From Solicoccozyma terricola (lineage: Eukaryota; Basidiomycota; Tremellomycetes; Filobasidiales; Piskurozymaceae): a stretch of 64,000 nt of DNA. The notes under the pieces are model-generated. The model did not search any database, was not told where the DNA came from, and saw nothing but the letters and a program-made list of their open reading frames with translations. The position numbers and the translations under genes are program-made. This document shows, piece after piece, positions 58,129 to 64,000 of the stretch; positions within the stretch are counted from its first letter, which is position 1; each line of letters begins with the position of its first letter. The stretch is from NCBI GenBank assembly GCA_001600875.1, contig BCLD01000003.1, positions 409,712 through 473,711 on the forward strand, in the 5' to 3' direction.

Positions 58129-59039
58129 TGTCACGGGAATTCCTCTGAACCCGCTACGATCTCCCATCACCGTCGTTCTAGGATATCTGATAGGGGCGCC
58201 ACGTCATTCAACATGAACTCGCGCACCGTTATCAACGTCATTCGTGTGACCCGAACTAGGCTCGTACACCTACCACCATTGTTCAAGGAACAATGGACAT
58301 ATGTCAGGTCTACGGCCCGACAGCGGCTAAACCGACTCACGCCATCTCAGACGTGGTCGCCATCAGACGGATCCGTCCGAATCCGTCCGGATTCGTCCAA
58401 GACACACTCTCGCCGCTCGTACACCCACAAGTCGGCTCGAATCTATGTTCTGAAGTCGTGATACGACCCTACCGTAGCTTGGCAGCCCGGATCGGTCGTA
58501 CACGAGCGCCAGTGTCTCCAATAGAGCGCCAGTATCTCCAATAGAGCGCCAGTATCTCCAATAGGACGCCCGTATCTCCAACATGAACGCCCATATCTCC
58601 AATACAACGCTCGTATCTCCAATACGGCCTCTATGGAACAATAGAGCGTCAGAACAGTACGGTCCGGACGGTATGGCAATTAGCCAGGTTCCCTTGGCAA
58701 TTAGCCAGGTTCCCCCGTCTGTCCTACGTACTTAAGGTAGCCTTTTGTATGTACTCTAGTTATTGCTCTCTTTCCTCGAGCAATATTATCAATTGTATGC
58801 AACACCCTTACGACCGTTGCATTATATGACCGACCATTGCCTAGAGGCACTCGAACGTAGACGCACTTAGTGAAGCACGCTCCGCTTACACACACACGAA
58901 CACACGAAGATGACACCGTGTGGATCCGCCCACTTCCGTCCGAATCCGTCCAGAACCCAACGAACGCTGACCGATACCGAATAGAGAGTCAAGTGACTCG
59001 TCTATCCTCGGGTGTGACGATCGTCGTTAGATCGTTACA
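58129..59039 (-). mobile_element. solo LTR with 5-bp target duplication CGGAT
   Basis: 911 bp, starting TGTCACGGGAATTCC and ending TCGTTAGATCGTTACA, flanked by CGGAT at 58124-58128 and 59040-59044. In the minus orientation it begins TGTAACGAT and ends GTGACA, like the other LTRs here. A matching TGTCACGGGAATTCCTCTGA occurs at 56065, suggesting another fragment. Confidence 0.88.
58505..58628. repeat. ~20-bp tandem repeat inside the LTR
   Basis: Six or more units resembling AGCGCCAGTATCTCCAATAG. The first three are near-perfect and later ones are diverged (GACGCCCGTATCTCCAACA, AACGCTCGTATCTCCAATAC). Confidence 0.8.
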
Positions 59040-59661
59040 CGGATCCAGGTGGACTTGACAGGTGTGACCATCCTCGCTGGCATGAGAGCAGATGCTGACA
59101 TGAGTTTGCAACCTCACGAAAATGGGAATGATGGCTGACAATGCAATGTGTGCCTCGCCGACGACGCAGTTCAGAGATACACATCGTACCATACAGGCCA
59201 GAAAGATGCTCGAGCTCAGTGGAACCAGTTATCCTGAATGGTTCCTCCACGTCACCGCTCTTCAGCAGCATGAAGGTGTGGACGCACATTGATGTACCAT
59301 CCGGCTCAGATGAAGAATACTGCAGAATGGTGAGGGTTACACGTTCACACCTTTCTAACCATCTCACATAACTAATACCGTATAATGACAGGGAATGGAA
59401 ACGATACGTCTCGTTAGCCACCGAGATTCCTCATGGTGACAGCATGCTTGGAGACGATGGCTGTCTGCATTTTGCATCATTCCCTTGCCTAGAATTCATC
59501 TTCACATGTCCTGACTTCAATGCCAATCTTGCAAACATGATTTGGAGGACGATGTGCTTGATACATGGAGACGAATGAAAGGATCGCAGCAAGCATTGAT
59601 CAATGACAATCCCACATCGTTCGCTAGACGATGAACACGAGATCTCGTACGAGGCTGAGGG

Positions 59662-60756
59662 ATGAGATTTCTGGACGAGGACAAAGAGGATGAATACGAA
59701 GACCAAGAGGTCTCGCAACAGATTGAGGTTACGTTTGAAGATGAGGCGGATGAGGATGTGTTTGGAGGTGCTAGTTGTCAGGTATGTCCCTTTTTGAAGC
59801 AGCCTCATCTCCTAACGATCGCTGATTCCGTCTACCCCCCCCCCCCCCCCCCCCCCCCCCNNNNNNNNNNNNNNNNNNNNNNNNNNNNNNNNNNNNNNNN
59901 NNNNNNNNNNNNNNNNNNNNNNNNNNNNNNNNNNNNNNNNNNNNNNNNNNNNNNNNNNNNNNNNNNNNNNNNNNNNNNNNNNNNNNNNNNNNNNNNNNNN
60001 NNNNNNNNNNNNNNNNNNNNNNNNNCCCCCCAATCGTCTAATCAGATCATCGCTTCCGAGAATCCCGTAACCTATGGCTCTCGCAGTCGCTCTCGACCAT
60101 CAAAGAACTCGGACAGCAGCACCCCTTGTCCAGCCAACACCCCACATCCAGCCAAGTGCAAGTGGCCGGTTGACAATGGCACCAGCTCCAGCGGGAAGAA
60201 GAAGAAACCAGCTCTTTACCCTCCTCCTCCTCCACCAGCCAAATCCAAGGGTCAACTCCGAGCCAGCAAGCGCAAACAACAAGCAGCGAGTGATAATGAT
60301 GATGATGGTGCTGAAGATGATGACAACGATGACGGGGATGTCGTTGTCGATGGTACGATGGTGCCTTACCGACCAGAGATCCCTGATGATGTCGTAAGTA
60401 AATGTCGAGTTTTTTGAGCGAGCAGTCAATGTGACATCACTGTTTGATATCCATGACACTATCGGCAGCATCCCATGCACTGTTTCGATAATACCTCCAC
60501 CTATCAGCAGGAAGAATTGGAAGTGTGGCGATGTGCGATCATCCTGGAGAAAAGCCTTCATGCAGTCGAGAAGGATGAAACTGCCACACCATCCGGAACA
60601 TGCAAGCCTATCATAAATGAGGCCTCCATGGGCTTTCTGGGGGTTCCATGGCCTTTCGAGACTTCTAGGATTGATGAGGTAAGCTGGACCCACCAGAACG
60701 AGGTGCATGAATCTAGCCGTATAATGTTGGCAGATGGAATGTCGAGCACACTGTGA
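59662..60756 (+). CDS. unknown nuclear-looking protein, interrupted by an assembly gap
   Basis: The left part encodes an acidic segment (DEDKEDEYEDQEVSQQIE) with a donor at TGTCAG|gtatgt before the gap. Right of the gap the frame reads TYGSRSRSRPSKNSDS, GKKKKPALYPPPPPPAKSKG and an acidic DNDDDGAEDDDNDDGD run. An intron follows after EIPDDV (gtaagt...atcggcag), then HPMHCFDNTSTYQQEELEVW and MGFLGVPWPFETSRID, with TGA at 60754-60756. The two parts may or may not belong together. The start is not determined; the KKKKP cluster suggests nuclear location. No domain recognised. Confidence 0.45.
59861..60025. other. assembly gap, 165 N, flanked by poly-C
   Basis: The gap is bordered by about 24 C on the left and 6 C on the right, so assembly failed inside or beside a long C homopolymer. 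Confidence 0.98.
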
Positions 60757-60814
60757 GATCAACAAGCAGCAACATGACTATTCCCGCTCAAGGATACACA
60801 GAAGGCGGCAGCTA

Positions 60815-62046
60815 TCAATAATCATACTCGTCGGTTGCTAGCTGTCTTCTTGTTTGGCTCATCGGTTCACCTTGGATATCGGACAATGGCGGTGCAATTC
60901 GCTCTTCTTCGTCGTCGAAATATGCATCTTCGCGATCTTGGGTAGTTAGGCGATTAGGAGTGAGTGAGGCTGAATCGGCGAAATCGATGGGGGTGTAGGA
61001 AATCGTCTGCAGTCAGGTGGTTTGGAAGAATGTCCAAGGGTTGGGGTGAAGCATCAGCAGAAGGGCAATATACTGTCGTCGTCAGAATGGGAACTGCGGC
61101 TATGACCAAACATCTCCCTACTCACGTCCAACCCATCAACAAACAATTCCAGTAATCGCCGTTCAAATAGATCGATAACCTCCTCAATGTCGACATTTGG
61201 GGTATTGCTCATATTATTCATCTGTCTCTCGGCATTCATCCCAATCTCCGTACTACGAACTCCCGCCACCTCGTCATCATCGCTGTCGCTGTCAAATTCT
61301 TCCTTGTTTGCCTCTTCTTCACGATCGAACGCCCTCTCCCGCCGTCTAGCAGCAACGTCATCAAGAGCTTCCCTTTCTTCTTCGAGCGAACGAAGAAACG
61401 CTCCGAAACGCTTTCGATCCATCGATGTGTTCATCCCCGACTTTGCGCTAGCGCCTGCTGCGCTCGCTGACAGAACGTGCGAGGGGTGAGGTGTAGTTTC
61501 CGCTAAGGGGAGAAAGGAATGCATAGCGAATGACGAATCGTCTGCATCAGAAGACGATGAGCTTGAGGAGGTTCGATGACGCGGCGGGTGGGTTCTTGAT
61601 AATCGATCAATCTCGGCGGGGTCTACGGGTCCACCGAGACGTTCCCACAATGCTGGCCAACGTTTCCTACCCGCATTCCATTCCATTTCGGCTGGCTTGT
61701 CAGCGGGAGTAAGAGACAACTCCATGTTGCTGCCCACTGCAACCTCGCCTTCAGAGGATGTAGTGCCCACTCGGCGCGGCGCCATGCCCATCACTGACCT
61801 AGAGTTGACTCCACCGGCCCACACCAGCCTTCTGGCCTTGATGTCTGGGATACTGCTTCGCTCTCGTGCGGTTGTGACGGGTTCGCTAAAATGCTGGAGG
61901 ATTGTTGCGGGCATTGCTGCAAAGTGTTCGCGCAGGAAGTCCAAAGGGGAAGTAGGAAGGGCATCCGCGGCCGGCAGAGACAAATAAGAGAGGATCCGGG
62001 AGACGGTGTCGGGCGGCATGGTGGTAGGAGGGGGAGCATTTGCCAT
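60815..62046 (-). CDS. CCDC97-like (DUF2052) protein
   Basis: Two exons (62046-61126 and 61006-60815) give 370 residues. ATG 62046 starts MANAPPPTTMPPDTVSRILS. The C-terminal half has EEEREALDDVAARRRERAFD, acidic EEFDSDSDDDE, and after splicing GLDTISYTPIDFAD and DREDAYFDDEEE. These resemble the CCDC97 C-terminal domain, where a D/Y-x-x-x-D-F element precedes a REDxYFDDEE motif; human CCDC97 associates with the SF3b splicing subcomplex. A Ser-rich stretch (SSSSSSSDADDSS) lies mid-protein. The match is from memory of motif order, so the name is provisional. Confidence 0.6.
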
Positions 62047-62635
62047 GGTCACTGGATGTGCTGATGCGTGATGCTCCTTGACCCGAAGATGGATGCGGAG
62101 AGCGAGTTCAATGATGATGATTACGTAATCACTGTTTGAACCTGAAACCGGTTGCAGTAGTACTATTACTGCTCCAGTAGCTACAGCTATTCATCGTGCA
62201 GGGCTAGAGACTGGCGCCCGTTATCCGGGTCGACGTGGTCGAATGATGGAAAAGGGGGCTGGTGGGAGTACGTGTTGCATCTTTTACAGAGTTGGTGCAG
62301 GTGTGTTGTAAAGCTGGTAAGGTTCTCGCTTGGTAGAGTGGGTGGGTCAGTGTGCATCCTCTGTAGCGTCATAACCAAAGCCAATACGTATCCTTACAGT
62401 TGGACAACAAACGCTGTGTTGGTGAAACATGTGTCAAAATGTGTCTTCAAGGAGTGACTCCACAATGTTCAGAAAAAGGAGGTCTGTGAATGCATGAGGT
62501 GAAACACCTTGCAGCATGCTTGAAACAGGGAATGGGTCTCTTGTCCCTGTTTGCAGGGTCTCTCACAGGGGGTGTGTGTGCAAACTTGTATTCAAATCTT
62601 GATTTCGATTCAAGCAGCAAACAACAAATTTTGCC

Positions 62636-62643
62636 TATAAAAA
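62636..62643 (+). promoter_or_regulatory. TATA box of the secreted-protein gene
   Basis: TATAAAAA is 119 nt upstream of ATG 62762. A CT- and CA-rich leader follows. The 62047-62635 interval contains no gene. Confidence 0.5.
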
Positions 62644-62761
62644 GACCCCATTGCATCACTGTTTAAGCTCTCCTATTCAGTCAACTCATAGCTGCACTCA
62701 TAGCCACCACATCACACTCATTCAAACACTCTTCAGTGCCTTTTGACTAGTACAACAAGCA

Positions 62762-64000
62762 ATGAAGCTCTCCTCCTCTACACTTGGCTTGATGGTCTAC
62801 TTGTTGGCTGTGGCTGACAGTGCCTTGTCATTGCCAGGGATTCATCTGCGAAATGAAGGGGTCAATACAGACACAGCCACAGGCACAGCCACAGCCACAG
62901 ACACAGACACAGCCACAACCACATCCACGGCCACAACCACATCCACGGCCACAGCCACAGCCAGTGTTACACCTTCGATCATCACAAGTTCCAGTGCCGT
63001 CCCTCCTGTCTCCAGTGTTACACCTCCAGCAAGTGTAGACCTATCGAAAGTCCTGTGGCAAAATATGCCATCCATTGAAGATTTGTCCCACGGTAAGTTT
63101 GGCACATTTAGTTAATAGCAAGCATTATTTTTGTTGCTTCAGCTTACCTACTTAACCGCTTGTACAATAGTGAATGATACTGCTTTTGCAGCCATTGCAT
63201 GTGCCATCATCCATGTGCAGCCCGGGTGAGTGCTTGGTGTTGTGTAGGACAAGAAGATCATCCATAACCCTCACCACTTTTGAGTTCAGACACATTCCGG
63301 AACGTCTATTTGGTGCAGTTAATGGAACACACTACAGAACACCAGAGCAAACCTACACTGGACCGGGTGAAGAGAACTTCTGGGATGGAAAGACACTATA
63401 CGAACATGCCCCTATAATAAAAGAAGAAGAAAAAGAAAATATTATTGTTACTGGAATGTGGGCTCCAGACACGGAGAACAACGCATTCAATCGGTTCAAG
63501 TGGACTATGCAGCACGTTAATCGTTGGAAAGAATTCTTTTCTCCCGAAAATTCCACCTCCATTTGGACATCGTAAGTTGCTTTGGGGCTGATAATTGAAG
63601 AGACTGATCCTGATACCCCACATTTGTTCCTAGGGTGCTCCAGGACGCATTTCAGCAGCCCATGGTCTTCCTCCCTGACCCTTATGCTGCAGCAAACTCC
63701 GAAGATGGAAAAAAAAAGCACCAGTACCGTCGGAATTGGATGACAGCTTTGACTGGTTGGGGTATCCACATAACACAATATGAGAACTCTGAAGTTGGAA
63801 ACTACTACCTTTTTGTGAAACTGAGCCAGTGTCACAAAGTACCCTGTACAATTGTCACCAATAGCGGAGGTCAAGGACTACAACCGCTACCTAGAGGCAA
63901 AGATCTTGCTGTATTTGGTGCAAAGGGATTGCTATGTGATAAGACCATGGAAGAGGTCATATTCGAGGTCTATGATCCAAAAGATAGGATGTACTACTAC
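62762..64000 (+). CDS. secreted protein, partial at the right edge
   Basis: ATG 62762 begins a strong signal peptide (MKLSSSTLGLMVYLLAVADS, then ALSLPG). A Thr/Ala repeat follows, encoded by ACAGCC/ACATCC hexamers (62872-62965), typical of an O-glycosylated stalk. Exons continue with VLWQNMPSIEDLSHG, VNDTAFAAIACAIIHVQPG, EENFWDGKTLYEHAP, NWMTALTGWGIHITQYE and VIFEVYDPKDRMYYY, running off the window. The order QNMPSIEDLSHG-xNDTAFAAIACAII is loosely like the start of calpain-type protease domains (QG..GDCWF), but the catalytic Cys position is not conserved, so this is speculative. Lower GC content than neighbouring housekeeping genes. Confidence 0.7.

Larger units (their letters stand above)
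57935..59580 (+). pseudogene. unknown gene interrupted by a solo LTR
   Basis: The left part encodes GMYMDMKLRDLWKGDPNTSQ and reaches DQCRDVWNRI at the LTR. After the LTR the same frame resumes with QVDLTGVTILAGMRADADMS. Further right, spliced or shifted segments read RTIQARKMLELSGTSYPEWF, WKRYVSLATEIPHGDSMLGD and CPDFNANLANMIWRTMCLIH, and end at TGA near 59577. Intron-like GT-AG pairs occur at about 59330-59391. It looks like a multi-exon fungal gene whose frame is broken by the insertion. No domain is recognised. Confidence 0.5.

Overview
The window looks like nuclear DNA of a basidiomycete fungus, most probably a tremellomycete yeast (Cryptococcus/Kwoniella/Tremella-like). Genes are dense and cut by many 50-80 nt GT-AG introns, and the proteins include a Mkk1/2-type MAPKK, a DUR3 urea permease, fungal GH18 and GH47 enzymes and a Zn2Cys6 regulator. 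This assignment comes from gene architecture and remembered families only. Exon structures were worked out by hand from splice signals and frame continuity.

Layout, 0-24.5 kb: a partial unknown gene (-) at the left edge; a Zn2Cys6 transcription factor (+) whose zinc cluster is assembled across a 23-nt exon and an apparent 1-nt exon; a 1634-residue Ser-rich orphan (+); a DUR3-type urea transporter (+) with GATA sites upstream; a small unknown gene (-) whose first exon overlaps, antisense, the first exon of a cell-wall-integrity-type MAPKK (+); a two-domain chromate transporter (-); a secreted intradiol dioxygenase (-); and an Mss116-like DEAD-box helicase (-).

Layout, 24.5-49.1 kb: a RING-H2 protein (+) divergent from the helicase across an E-box-rich promoter; a full-length ABCB/MDR transporter (-) with an 86-nt homopolymer as the polypyrimidine tract of one intron; a 2OG-Fe(II) oxygenase (-); a GH18 chitinase (-); UDP-glucose:glycoprotein glucosyltransferase (-); and a GH47 alpha-mannosidase (+). 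The last two are ER glycoprotein quality-control enzymes. They are divergently transcribed from one 284-bp promoter that carries tandem TGACGTGGCA boxes resembling unfolded-protein-response elements.

Layout, 49.1-64 kb: a gene-poor, repeat-rich region. It has degenerate ~0.4-kb repeats (50.8-52.8 kb) and at least five solo or partial LTRs (52.9-59.0 kb), two of them with perfect 5-bp target duplications that interrupt reading frames. Gene fragments, an acidic low-complexity ORF and an N gap follow. Normal genes resume with a CCDC97-like gene (-) and a secreted protein (+) that runs off the right end.
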